From CAZDAW01 sp964503685 (GTDB lineage: Bacteria > Chloroflexota > Anaerolineae > Anaerolineales > Anaerolineaceae): a stretch of DNA of 27,075 nt. The translations under genes and the position numbers were made by a program. The stretch spans positions 1-27,075 of the forward strand of contig CAZDAW010000042.1 of assembly GCA_964503685.1 (NCBI GenBank), in the 5' to 3' direction. Below the pieces are notes generated by a model. The model did no database searches and was not told where the DNA came from. It saw only the letters and a list, made by a program, of their open reading frames with translations. Positions 1-7,221 of this stretch are shown piece by piece (positions within the stretch are counted from its first letter, which is position 1; every line of letters starts with the position of its first letter).

Positions 1-408
1 GATTTGTTTTCGTGCCTTTATGCTGATGGGTTTATCATTCTTGATAGTGCATACAAATCTGCTAGAGACTCTCATGGATTTGTTAGGAAGAAAATTGTGT
101 TTGAGCTATTATGGAAACTATCTACAACTTATTGGAAAGCTCTTTGTGAGGGAAAGGGTGATACCAAAGCAAGGCAGATATTTGGGAGAGAATATGCTGC
201 AAAAGAATCAGATCCAGTTGGAAGGAAAAAAGAAGCTCAGAGGCGGAGAACTTTTACATACAATGGTAAAGACATCGAGATGATGAAACATCTGAAGTAT
301 GGAGTGAAGGAAAGTGCACTAGAAACTATTCGCATTCACTTTGAATGGGTAAGCGATGAAAAAAAGGTGATAGTGGGGTATTGTGGTCCGCATCTTGATT
401 TTGATTAG
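1..408 (+). CDS. Hypothetical protein, 5' end outside window
   Basis: The reading frame is open from the first base to a TAG stop at 406-408, so the gene begins upstream. About 135 residues are visible. The N-terminal half is hydrophobic and helical (ILDSAYKSARDSHGF, then VFELLWKLSTTYW). A charged, Lys/Arg-rich centre follows, and the end is beta-rich (IRIHFEWVSDEKKVIVGYCGPHLDF). I do not recognise the family. The terminal pattern of alternating beta residues followed by CGPHL vaguely recalls uncharacterised proteins of defence islands, but I cannot support a function. The DNA is AT-richer than the desulfurase gene downstream and a transposase remnant follows, so this may be accessory DNA. 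An internal TTG at position 4 could be read as a start, but nothing shows it is one. Confidence 0.6.
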   Translation, partial: DLFSCLYADGFIILDSAYKSARDSHGFVRKKIVFELLWKLSTTYWKALCEGKGDTKARQIFGREYAAKESDPVGRKKEAQRRRTFTYNGKDIEMMKHLKYGVKESALETIRIHFEWVSDEKKVIVGYCGPHLDFD

Positions 409-430
409 TTGTAATAATAGGCATCTCTAT

Positions 431-616
431 TTACAGTCTTGTTAACAAATAAATTGATTGTGCCCATGGGGCGGCTGCCCAAATTGTGATACCCTGGTGT
501 GGTCGTTCAGTGTTGTAATGAATTAACCCAACGTCCAAATCAGACTGATGCGCCTCCCCAGATTCACAAAGCTTGGTGCGAAATACTGCACGAGAAAATT
601 CATCCAATACCGTTCG
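431..616 (-). mobile_element. Transposase C-terminal remnant (IS481/IS3-type integrase core)
   Basis: On the minus strand, the translation from about 616 down to 431 reads RTVLDEFSRAVFRTKLCES, then DLDVGLIHYNTERPHQG. This matches the end of DDE/rve integrase-core transposases, where LxxWLxxYNxxRPHxG precedes the C-terminus. Only about 60 residues remain. The catalytic D, D and E region is missing and no start codon belongs to it. The open frame continues upstream to 745, but that part is low-complexity repeat sequence without similarity to a transposase. The 5' break lies exactly at the 18-nt repeat at 615-632. The coding copy is dead. Assignment to IS481 rather than IS3 rests on recall of the VLDEFFRxxFRxxFYES pattern. 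Confidence 0.7.
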
Positions 617-740
617 AAAGGTGCGTTGGCAATGAAAATGCGGGCGGGTCTGAATTGAGGGATTCGATTGTGTGATGGATCGGGACGACCTGCCCCTACG
701 GATCGGGGTGGTATTCGTTCTGCGAATGGTGCGTTGGCAA
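615..740. repeat. 18-nt direct repeat pair, 108-bp period
   Basis: CGAAAGGTGCGTTGGCAA at 615-632 recurs with one mismatch at 723-740 (CGAATGGTGCGTTGGCAA). Between the copies lie GC-rich complementary blocks (GGGCGGGTC near 641-650 and GACCTGCCCC near 688-697) that could form a hairpin. The unit looks like a short dispersed intergenic repeat, not coding sequence. No gene is evident in 617-889. Confidence 0.55.
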
Positions 741-820
741 CGCACCCACGAAAAACTCTCTTCTTGAAGAGCGAGAAGGAGGAAAAATCCGGGATGGATT
801 TTGAGCAGCTATAAAAAGAT

Positions 821-863
821 GAGATTGCTTCGGGCCGAAAAGCATCGACCCTCGCAAAGACGG
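821..863. repeat. Partial dispersed repeat (GAGATTGCTTCG type)
   Basis: GAGATTGCTTCGGG at 821-834 followed by CCCTCGCAAAGACG at 849-862 resembles one half of the widespread bacterial intergenic palindrome with arms of the form GTCATTGCGAGG and GAAGCAATCTC. A related, fuller copy lies at 21785-21884 in this window. The family name rests on recall; the shared words GAGAYTGCTTCG are seen directly. Confidence 0.4.
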
Positions 864-889
864 GGTACAGCATATGAGGGGGTATGCGA

Positions 890-895
890 TATAAT
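890..895 (+). promoter_or_regulatory. Possible -10 box for the cysteine desulfurase
   Basis: TATAAT lies 21 nt before the ATG at 917, with a ribosome site GGGAG at 905-909. No good -35 hexamer sits 16-18 nt upstream, so only the -10 element is supported. Confidence 0.35.
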
Positions 896-916
896 CACCC
901 TCACGGGAGTTAACCT

Positions 917-2074
917 ATGACGACAGAACGCATCTATCTGGATTATGCGGCGACGACGCCGGTTGACCGGCGGGTGGTCGAGGCGATGGCGCCTTATTTC
1001 AGCGAAATATTTGGCAATCCTTCGTCGGTGCATTGGTATGGGCAGCGGGCCGAAGCCGCCCTGGAGCAGGCGCGGGCAAGCGTGGCGAGGTCGCTCAATT
1101 GTAAACCGGGCGAGATCATTTTCACCGGCTGCGGGACGGAAAGCGATAACCTGGCCTGCCGGGGGGCGGCCCTGGCGGTGCGCCAGAGGCGCGGGGCGCG
1201 GCATCTGCTCACCACACCGGTAGAGCATCATGCTGTTACCCATACATTGCGTCAACTGGCCGAACTGGAAGGTTTCGAGCTGGAATACCTGCGTGTAGAT
1301 GAATACGGGATCGTCCATCCTGAAGAGGTGGCGGCGAAGCTGCGCCCGGATACGGCGCTCGTTTCGGTGATCTTTGCGAACAACGAGATCGGCTCGATCA
1401 ACCCGATCGCGGAGATCGGGGCGGTTTGCCGGGAACGGGGAGTTATTTTTCACACCGACGCGGTGCAGGCGGCGGCTCATCTAAAGATCGATTTGCAGAC
1501 GCTGCCGATTGATTTGCTTTCGATCGGGGCGCACAAGTTTTATGGCCCTAAGGGGGTGGGGGCGTTGTACGTGCGCAACGGCGCGCCGCTTTTCCCGGCG
1601 CAGACGGGAGGCGGGCAGGAGTTCAATTTACGGGCCGGCACGCAGAATATCCCCTATATCGTCGGGCTGGCCGAGGCGCTGCGCCTGGCGGTTGAGGAGG
1701 GTGAGCAGCGGGGAGCAGTTCTGCGAGGGTTGCGCGATCATTTGATCGGGGGTGTGCTGGAGGCAATCCCGGATGCGCGGCTGACAGGGCATCCTTCCAA
1801 TCGCCTGCCGAATCACGCCAGTTTCGTCTTCAGGGGCGTTGACGGCAATACGCTGCTGGTGCTGCTCGACGCGGCTGGCTTTGCCTGCTCATCCGGTTCA
1901 GCGTGCAAATCGGGCAGCCCGAAGCCGTCGGACGTGCTGCTGGGCATCGGCCTGACGCCGGAATGGGCGCTGGGTTCGCTGCGGGTGACGCTGGGCGCGG
2001 GGAGCACGCCGGAACAGGTTGATTCATTTCTGAAAATATTGCCGGCTCTGATTGAGCGGTGTTCCAGCCAGTAA
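917..2074 (+). CDS. Cysteine desulfurase (NifS/IscS family)
   Basis: PLP enzyme of aminotransferase class V, 385 residues. It removes sulfur from L-cysteine as an enzyme-bound persulfide for cofactor and tRNA thiolation. Visible marks are the N-terminal YLDYAATTP (7-15), TGCGTESDN (70-78), PVEHHAVTH with the ring-stacking His104, the cofactor-contacting HTDAVQ (179-184), the Schiff-base lysine K207 in SIGAHKFYGPKG, and the catalytic loop SSGSACKSGS with C330. All key residues are present and the length is normal. ATG 917 has a GGGAG ribosome site at 905-909. The natural partner mnmA lies downstream on the same strand. The pair would pass sulfur to tRNA wobble uridine, although a 588-bp cassette now separates them. 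The symbol (iscS or nifS) cannot be settled from sequence alone. Confidence 0.95.
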   Translation: MTTERIYLDYAATTPVDRRVVEAMAPYFSEIFGNPSSVHWYGQRAEAALEQARASVARSLNCKPGEIIFTGCGTESDNLACRGAALAVRQRRGARHLLTTPVEHHAVTHTLRQLAELEGFELEYLRVDEYGIVHPEEVAAKLRPDTALVSVIFANNEIGSINPIAEIGAVCRERGVIFHTDAVQAAAHLKIDLQTLPIDLLSIGAHKFYGPKGVGALYVRNGAPLFPAQTGGGQEFNLRAGTQNIPYIVGLAEALRLAVEEGEQRGAVLRGLRDHLIGGVLEAIPDARLTGHPSNRLPNHASFVFRGVDGNTLLVLLDAAGFACSSGSACKSGSPKPSDVLLGIGLTPEWALGSLRVTLGAGSTPEQVDSFLKILPALIERCSSQ

Positions 2075-2092
2075 AATTTTCACCACGGAGAA
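2073..2092 (+). repeat. Left terminal inverted repeat of the GxxExxY cassette
   Basis: AAAATTTTCACCACGGAGAA. It pairs with the reverse complement of 2641-2660 at 19 of 20 positions. The related words AACGGAGAACACAGAG continue inward at 2092-2107, so the left end also has a short direct echo of CGGAGAA. Confidence 0.8.
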
Positions 2093-2208
2093 ACGGAGAA
2101 CACAGAGTTTTTATAGAAAAATCATATAATTATTTTTAAGATGATGTTACGATTAGAAATTTTGTCAATTCTTGAATATCATTAACCACATAGATAATAC
2201 CTTAATAT

Positions 2209-2595
2209 ATGGATAACAATATGCTATATGAAGAAGAATTGACAGAGAGAATCATTGGAGCCACAATCGAGGTTCATCGATATTTAGGCTCAGGGTTGCT
2301 TGAGTCAGCCTATCAAGCATGCCTGGCTCATGAACTCAATCTGAGAAATATACCTTTTGAGCTTGAAAAACCATTGCCTGTTGTTTATAAAGATGTGAAA
2401 TTAGATATTGGGTATAGGTTGGATTTTTTAGTAGAAAACAAGGTGATTGTTGAAATTAAGTCGGTCGATTGTCTTCTTCCTGTACATTCGGCGCAATTAT
2501 TGACATACTTAAAACTCACCAGTAATAAAGTGGGGTTGCTGATTAATTTCAATGTCCCGATTCTTAAACAGGGAATCAAGCGATTGGTTTTGTGA
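2209..2595 (+). CDS. GxxExxY protein (PD-(D/E)XK-like)
   Basis: Small protein of 128 residues of the family named for its GxxExxY motif, seen here as GLLESAY (G29, E32, Y35). A PD-(D/E)XK-type nuclease core follows: D72 in YRLDFLVENKVI, then E82 and K84 in VEIKSV. The last third (HSAQLLTYLKL, then VGLLINFNV) is typical of the family. The biochemical role of the family is not known to me; nuclease activity is inferred from the core residues. ATG 2209 and ATG 2221 are both possible starts and neither has a strong ribosome site. The gene is AT-rich and stands alone between inverted repeats, inserted between the cysteine desulfurase gene and mnmA. Confidence 0.9.
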   Translation: MDNNMLYEEELTERIIGATIEVHRYLGSGLLESAYQACLAHELNLRNIPFELEKPLPVVYKDVKLDIGYRLDFLVENKVIVEIKSVDCLLPVHSAQLLTYLKLTSNKVGLLINFNVPILKQGIKRLVL

Positions 2596-2640
2596 GATAA
2601 GATACTTTAATGATAATGAAATGAGTACTACTTTTATTTA

Positions 2641-2660
2641 TTCTCCGTGGTGAAAAATTT
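2641..2660 (-). repeat. Right terminal inverted repeat of the GxxExxY cassette
   Basis: TTCTCCGTGGTGAAAAATTT, the near-perfect reverse complement of 2073-2092. It ends 11 nt before the mnmA ATG, so the mnmA leader is almost entirely cassette sequence. Confidence 0.8.
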
Positions 2661-2671
2661 CGTGTGCAAAT

Positions 2672-3739
2672 ATGACTAAAGTTGTGGTTGCGATGAGTGG
2701 GGGGGTGGACAGTTCGACGGCGGCGGCGTTGCTGGTCGAGCAGGGCTATGATGTCACCGGGGTAATGCTGCGCCTGTGGAGCCCGGCCGGCTGCGATGAT
2801 GTAAATCGCTGCTGTACGCCGGAGGCGATGGGTTTGGCGCGCCAGGTGGCAGCCCAGATTGGAATCCCTTTTTATGCGCTGGACGCGCGCGAGTCTTTTC
2901 GCCGGGTGGTGGTGCAATATTTTCTGGACAGCTACCAAAGGGGCATTACGCCCAATCCCTGCATGGTGTGCAACCAGCATATCCGCTGGGGGTTTTTGCT
3001 CGATCAGGCGCTGGCAATGGGGGCAGAGTACCTGGCGACGGGTCATTATGCTCGCTTGAATAGGGGAGAAGATGGTTCACTGGCGCTGCTGCGTGGGGTG
3101 GATCGGAGCAAGGATCAGACTTATGTCCTCAGCATGCTGACGACGGCGCAGCTTTCTCGCTCGCTTTTCCCGTTGGGTGGGTTTCACAAGGCGCAGGTGC
3201 GCCAGATGGCTGCGGATAGAAAATTGCCGGCTTCTAATCGTCCCGACAGCCAGGATTTATGCTTTCTGGGCGAGGGCGATTATCGCCAGTTCCTTGCGGA
3301 GAACCTCCCGCAAGTTGTGCAGCCGGGGCAAATCATCGATAGCGGCGGCAGGCGGCTTGGTGAGCATCAGGGACTGGCATTTTATACGATTGGGCAGCGC
3401 AAGGGAATTCGCATCGCCGGCCCTGAACCGCTATATGTGATCCGAAAAGATATGGAGAATAATGCGCTGGTCGTCGGGAGACGTGCGGAGTTGGGCGGCG
3501 ATCATTTGATTTGCGGCGCGGTCAACTGGGTGGCTGGAAAAGCGCCCGGCGAAGCGTTGCGGGTGCAGGTGAAAATACGCTATCAGGCCGAAGAAGCCTG
3601 GGCGCTGATCCGGCTGCTGGACGACGGGCGCGTCGATGTGACGTTCGACCAGCCGCTGCGCGACATCACTCCCGGTCAGGCGGCCGTCTTTTACGACGGA
3701 GAAACTTGCCTGGGCGGCGGAATCATTTGCGAGGGATAA
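2672..3739 (+). CDS. mnmA: tRNA-specific 2-thiouridylase MnmA
   Basis: ATP-dependent enzyme that puts sulfur on C2 of wobble uridine-34 in tRNA-Lys, -Glu and -Gln; 355 residues, a normal length. The PP-loop SGGVDSS (9-15) binds ATP. The first cysteine site is NPCMVCN with C97 and C100, and the second is SQDLCF with C197. ATGHYAR (122-128), KDQTYVL (147-153) and GQRKGIRIAGPEPLYV (241-256) are family hallmarks of the tRNA-binding and C-terminal barrel regions. The site is CxxC plus a distant Cys, not the DxxC plus Cys of the E. coli enzyme. Extra cysteines occur at 41, 47 and 48. Sulfur would come from the desulfurase encoded at 917-2074. The next gene starts 3 nt after the stop, so the two are probably co-transcribed. 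Confidence 0.97.
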   Translation: MTKVVVAMSGGVDSSTAAALLVEQGYDVTGVMLRLWSPAGCDDVNRCCTPEAMGLARQVAAQIGIPFYALDARESFRRVVVQYFLDSYQRGITPNPCMVCNQHIRWGFLLDQALAMGAEYLATGHYARLNRGEDGSLALLRGVDRSKDQTYVLSMLTTAQLSRSLFPLGGFHKAQVRQMAADRKLPASNRPDSQDLCFLGEGDYRQFLAENLPQVVQPGQIIDSGGRRLGEHQGLAFYTIGQRKGIRIAGPEPLYVIRKDMENNALVVGRRAELGGDHLICGAVNWVAGKAPGEALRVQVKIRYQAEEAWALIRLLDDGRVDVTFDQPLRDITPGQAAVFYDGETCLGGGIICEG

Positions 3740-3742
3740 GCC

Positions 3743-4036
3743 ATGAGTCTGACATTACCATCCATTTTTTTAGGTCTGGTCGTTTCCACTTTGTATGGGG
3801 TAATCTTTCACTTCCTGGTAGGGGGCAAGTTATGGCGGCTGCTGCTCTATATCGTGATCGGCTGGGTCGGCTTTTGGGCCGGGCATTTTCTGGCTGAAGT
3901 GTGGGACTGGACGTTCATCAGCGTCGGGCCATTGCACCTGGGTATGGCAACGATTGCCAGCGTTTTGCTCCTGGTTGTCGGTCATTGGTTGAGCCTGATC
4001 GATATCAGGCCGACGGCAGGGAAAACCGAGAAATAA
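3743..4036 (+). CDS. Small integral membrane protein
   Basis: 97 residues with three predicted membrane segments, about 5-26, 31-52 and 62-84, and a short charged tail (TAGKTEK). I do not recognise a characterised family. The first segments are Gly/Phe/Trp-rich (LYGVIFHFLVGG, VGFWAGHFLAEVWDW). It starts 3 nt after the mnmA stop, so it is very likely co-transcribed with and translationally coupled to mnmA. That link is seen in the sequence, but a functional link to tRNA thiolation is not shown. Confidence 0.8.
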   Translation: MSLTLPSIFLGLVVSTLYGVIFHFLVGGKLWRLLLYIVIGWVGFWAGHFLAEVWDWTFISVGPLHLGMATIASVLLLVVGHWLSLIDIRPTAGKTEK

Positions 4037-4088
4037 ATTAATTGTCTGGTAAATTGGCTTGCACCTTACAGAATATAATTAGTCTATG

Positions 4089-4094
4089 TATAAT
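4089..4094 (+). promoter_or_regulatory. Possible -10 box for the DNA methyltransferase
   Basis: TATAAT lies 45 nt before ATG 4140 in an AT-rich intergenic stretch. A second TATAAT is at 4074-4079. Neither has a convincing -35 box at proper spacing; TTGCAC at 4059-4064 is 9 or 24 nt away. Confidence 0.25.
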
Positions 4095-4139
4095 CACGAC
4101 AAGCATAATGTATTTTGTTAGAGTTCATCGATAAACATA

Positions 4140-5636
4140 ATGACGCATTATAAACAGTTGATATTGCCTGAAAATATGCACTCTGCTCCTATGCCAGAAT
4201 TCTATCTGGATAGATTAATATACTTACTTAATACAGATTTCGATTTCCATAATCATAATAGTTTATATGCGTCGCATAATTTCCATTCGTTCCCGGCTAA
4301 ATTTCCGCCGCAATTACCTGAAAAGTTTATTGTTAGCTTAACAGAACCGGGGGATTTGGTTTTAGATCCAATGGTTGGTTCGGGTACGACGATTCTGGAG
4401 GCGTCCTTAAATAACCGGTATGGTGTTGGCTTCGATATTGATCCTTTGGCCATCCGCATCTCGAAAGTGAAAACATTTCCGTTGAGGCGACATGATGTAT
4501 TAAAAGCAGGCGCGACGATCATTTCTGATGCAAAGAAAGCATTGGCGGATTTTCAAACCGCGAAAGCAGAGCTTGAACATTTTTTTAAGACTGATACAAA
4601 ATGCTTTCTTGATAAGTGGTTCCTGCCAGAGGTACAGGTTGAACTTTTTGCGCTTGTAAATGAGATAAAAAAGATCAATGACGCTGACCTGAGAAACTTC
4701 TTTGAGGTTGTGTTTTCATCAATCATTATCACCAAAACCGGCGGCGTATCAATGGCATTAGATCTTGGTCATACGCGACCTCACGTGGCCAAACGAATCG
4801 TGAATAAATCTGGCGATGTTCTGTTTGGTGATAAAGAAGAAGCAATACCCAATTATCTGGTTAAAACCTTGCGCTCCCCGGTAATCGAATTTGAAAAGCG
4901 ATACCGGCAGAATGCTGAAAGTCTATTATCTGTGGGTGAGATTGCGTACAAAGCCAGAGTAGATTACGGCGATGCACAAAACATTCCATTAGATGATAAT
5001 AGCGTCGATTTGATTATCACTTCACCGCCTTATGCATCGAACGCAATTGATTATATGCGCGCACATAAATTTGCGTTAATTTGGCTGGGTTATCCATTAT
5101 CTGATTTAACACAAAAGCGAAAAGAATATATTGGCGGCGAAGCGATTGATGAATTTCAATTTGCGAATTTACCTGCGCGGGTGAATGATGTCATTCAGAA
5201 GATTCAGAATTTGGATCAAAAAAAAGGCCAGGTTTTAAGAAGATATTACTCGGAAATGTCACGGGTGATAAAAGAGATGAAACGCGTATTGAAACCTGGC
5301 AAGGCAGCAATCGTTGTTGTTGGGAATTCGATTTTGAAGGGAATAGATACTGAGACTCCGGAATGTTTGGCAGCGATTGGCGAGGCATTGGGGTTTAAGG
5401 TTCCAGCCATTGGAGTGAGAAATTTAGATCGAAATAAACGGATGATGCCAACCGGTATGAATTTGGATCTGAATTCTCAAATACAACAGAGAATGCATCA
5501 GGAATATATACTCGGTTTTTATAAATCCAGAAGGATATCTAAACAGATGGATATAGCAGAGTTAAGAACTGCGTATCACCGCAGAATATGTAATGATATT
5601 CCTGGCTCAGGAAATCGGTTAAAGGCGACTGCATGA
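4140..5636 (+). CDS. DNA methyltransferase (N4/N6 amino class), solitary
   Basis: AdoMet-dependent DNA amino-methyltransferase of 498 residues. The AdoMet-binding motif I is DPMVGSGTT (76-84), with GFDID (97-101) behind it. An upstream SFPAKFPPQLPEKF (50-63) is probably the motif X-like element. The catalytic motif IV is TSPPY (294-298). The order is motif I, about 210 residues, then motif IV. The usual TSPPY enzymes with DPxxGSGTT carry IV first. The middle block (ALDLGHTRPHVAKR, 206-219) could hold target recognition. No restriction endonuclease or specificity subunit lies next to it, so it is solitary here. The gene is AT-richer than its neighbours, consistent with transfer. The start ATG 4140 lacks a clear ribosome site; ATG codons at residues 13 and 18 are alternatives. 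Confidence 0.88.
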   Translation: MTHYKQLILPENMHSAPMPEFYLDRLIYLLNTDFDFHNHNSLYASHNFHSFPAKFPPQLPEKFIVSLTEPGDLVLDPMVGSGTTILEASLNNRYGVGFDIDPLAIRISKVKTFPLRRHDVLKAGATIISDAKKALADFQTAKAELEHFFKTDTKCFLDKWFLPEVQVELFALVNEIKKINDADLRNFFEVVFSSIIITKTGGVSMALDLGHTRPHVAKRIVNKSGDVLFGDKEEAIPNYLVKTLRSPVIEFEKRYRQNAESLLSVGEIAYKARVDYGDAQNIPLDDNSVDLIITSPPYASNAIDYMRAHKFALIWLGYPLSDLTQKRKEYIGGEAIDEFQFANLPARVNDVIQKIQNLDQKKGQVLRRYYSEMSRVIKEMKRVLKPGKAAIVVVGNSILKGIDTETPECLAAIGEALGFKVPAIGVRNLDRNKRMMPTGMNLDLNSQIQQRMHQEYILGFYKSRRISKQMDIAELRTAYHRRICNDIPGSGNRLKATA

Positions 5637-5682
5637 TATCAGTGGTTTGCCTTTCGACTTAATAGTATAAAGGAGATAGTTT

Positions 5683-6537
5683 GTGACCTGGAATTTACAT
5701 GGCACCCACGCCCAAGCGGGGGATCTGGCGCAGCTTGTCGGGCTGCGCCATAAAAGTTTTATCATTACTCTTACCCCTGGCGAAGAATTTCATACCCACC
5801 GCGGGATTCTTCAGCACAATGATCTGATCGGTTTGCCGTGGGGCAGTCAGGTGTTTAGCCACAACGGCAGCCCTTTCTTTTTGCTGCAACCGGCCTTTGG
5901 CGATCTGTTGAAGGTGACCAAGCGCAATACGCAGATCATGTACCCAAAGGAGATCGGGTACATGCTGGTTACCATGGGGATAGGCCCTGGCCAGCACGTT
6001 CTGGAAGCGGGCACCGGTTCCGGGGCGCTGACCACGGCGTTCGCTTTTGCTGTTGGTTCAGAAGGGCATGTGACGACCTATGAAGCGCGCCCTGAAATGC
6101 AAAAACTGGCGATCAAGAATCTGGAGAAGGTCGGCCTGGCAGAACGGGTCACGTTCAAGTTGCGCGATATCGGCGAGGGTTTTGATGAAATCGGCGTCGA
6201 TGCGCTTTTCCTCGACGTTGCCAATCCGTATGATTATATGGCGCAGGCGCGGGCGGCATTGAAGCCGGGCGGTTTTTTCGGCAGCATTCTGCCCACTACC
6301 AACCAGGTTACCCGGCTGCTGCGGGAGATGCGCAAGCAGCATTTTTCGTTTGTTGATGTATGCGAAATCATGCTGCGCTTTTATAAAGCTGAGCCTGAGC
6401 GATTGCGCCCAACTGACCGGATGGTGGCGCATACCGGTTATCTGATTTTCGGTCGGCCGATCTTGCCTGCCGAAGACGGCAGCGGCGCGGAATTACTTGA
6501 AGAGACGGGTTTACGCCCGGAAGAAGATCGAGAATGA
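5683..6537 (+). CDS. trmI: tRNA (adenine-N1-)-methyltransferase TrmI
   Basis: Makes 1-methyladenosine at position 58 of the tRNA T-loop, which stabilises tRNA; AdoMet-dependent, normally a tetramer. The protein has 284 residues. A small N-terminal beta domain is followed by the Rossmann methyltransferase domain: RNTQIMYPKE (81-90), the AdoMet loop EAGTGSGAL (108-116), YEAR with E134, LDVANP (177-182) in the catalytic position, and RMVAHTGYL (246-254) near the end. These are characteristic of the TrmI/Trm61 family. The start is GTG 5683, fixed by AGGAGA at 5671-5676 with 6 nt spacing. The last codons overlap the start of the Nudix gene (ATGA), so the two are translationally coupled. Confidence 0.93.
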   Translation: MTWNLHGTHAQAGDLAQLVGLRHKSFIITLTPGEEFHTHRGILQHNDLIGLPWGSQVFSHNGSPFFLLQPAFGDLLKVTKRNTQIMYPKEIGYMLVTMGIGPGQHVLEAGTGSGALTTAFAFAVGSEGHVTTYEARPEMQKLAIKNLEKVGLAERVTFKLRDIGEGFDEIGVDALFLDVANPYDYMAQARAALKPGGFFGSILPTTNQVTRLLREMRKQHFSFVDVCEIMLRFYKAEPERLRPTDRMVAHTGYLIFGRPILPAEDGSGAELLEETGLRPEEDRE

Positions 6538-7142
6538 GCAATGACCCCCTTTTAACAATAGAGGATATTCGCAGGCGGTTGGAGAATCAATCGCTTTCTG
6601 ATCCATTGGGCCTTGAATCCGACCTGCCCATGCTGGAGAATGGGGCGCCGCGCTGCGCGGCGGTGCTGACGCCGCTGGTGCGCCAGAACGGCGGCTGGAG
6701 TTTGCTCTATACCCGGCGCAGCGAGCAGGTATATGATCATAAGGGGCAGGTTTCATTTCCGGGCGGGGCGTGCGAGCCGGAGGATGCCTCGATTGAGGAA
6801 ACAGCTTTGCGCGAGGCGAAGGAAGAGATCGGCGTCGAGCCGGCTGACGTGCAAATTTTAGGGCGGCTGCCTGAGATGCGTACGGTCTCATTTTACAACA
6901 TCACGCCTGTTGTAGGTGTGATGCCCTGGCCTTACCCGCTCAAATTATACGAGCAAGAGGTCAGCCGGGTGTTCACCATTCCAATTGATTGGCTGGCCGA
7001 TGCAAAGCACTGGGAAGAGCGCGTCGAGCCGCGTTATATGAATCACAAGATCATCTATTACCAGTTGTACGACGGGGAATTATTGTGGGGGATCAGCGCC
7101 CGGATTACAGTGATCTTGATGAAGATACTGGGCTTATCATAA
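6534..7142 (+). CDS. Nudix hydrolase, CoA pyrophosphatase type
   Basis: 202 residues. The CoA-type signature is visible: LLYTRRS (57-63), then HKGQVSFPGG (69-78). The Nudix box follows, with ALREAKEEIGV (91-101) holding the metal-binding glutamates E94, E97 and E98. Enzymes of this group cleave CoA and derivatives to 3',5'-ADP and 4'-phosphopantetheine, limiting the pool of CoA or damaged CoA. The length fits the group. The ATG overlaps the trmI stop by 4 nt, which settles the start and points to co-translation. No functional tie between tRNA methylation and CoA turnover is known to me; the overlap may be simple packing. Confidence 0.9.
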   Translation: MSNDPLLTIEDIRRRLENQSLSDPLGLESDLPMLENGAPRCAAVLTPLVRQNGGWSLLYTRRSEQVYDHKGQVSFPGGACEPEDASIEETALREAKEEIGVEPADVQILGRLPEMRTVSFYNITPVVGVMPWPYPLKLYEQEVSRVFTIPIDWLADAKHWEERVEPRYMNHKIIYYQLYDGELLWGISARITVILMKILGLS

Positions 7143-7221
7143 GTCGCGCCAGCCTGTGCCAACCACGTTTCAGGCAGAAATATCAGCCGCGCATTGATCA
7201 GGTGATCACGTCGATCATTAG

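Larger units (their letters stand above)
2073..2660. mobile_element. Inverted-repeat-bounded GxxExxY cassette
   Basis: A 588-bp AT-rich segment starts within the stop codon of the desulfurase gene and ends 11 bp before the mnmA start. It is bounded by 20-nt inverted repeats with one mismatch and encodes only the GxxExxY protein. No transposase is inside. The sharp drop in GC, the interruption of a functional gene pair, and matching termini suggest a mobile or formerly mobile unit. No clear target-site duplication is visible beyond A/T runs. Confidence 0.55.

Noticed and set aside
439..448. TTGTTAACAA palindrome as an insertion-sequence end
   Set aside because: It is short, with no matching partner at the other side of the transposase remnant.
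809..1480. Long open frame on the minus strand opposite the cysteine desulfurase
   Set aside because: It lies mostly antisense to a complete, motif-rich gene, and its composition (Arg/His/Pro-rich) is typical of a shadow frame in GC-rich DNA.
4059..4079. TTGCAC and TATAAT ahead of the methyltransferase gene as a promoter
   Set aside because: The spacing is 9 nt, too short for a sigma-70 promoter.
7143..7221. Missing 5' part of the propeller gene between the Nudix stop and 7222
   Set aside because: No frame here gives propeller-like sequence or a signal peptide, so the gene really is truncated.
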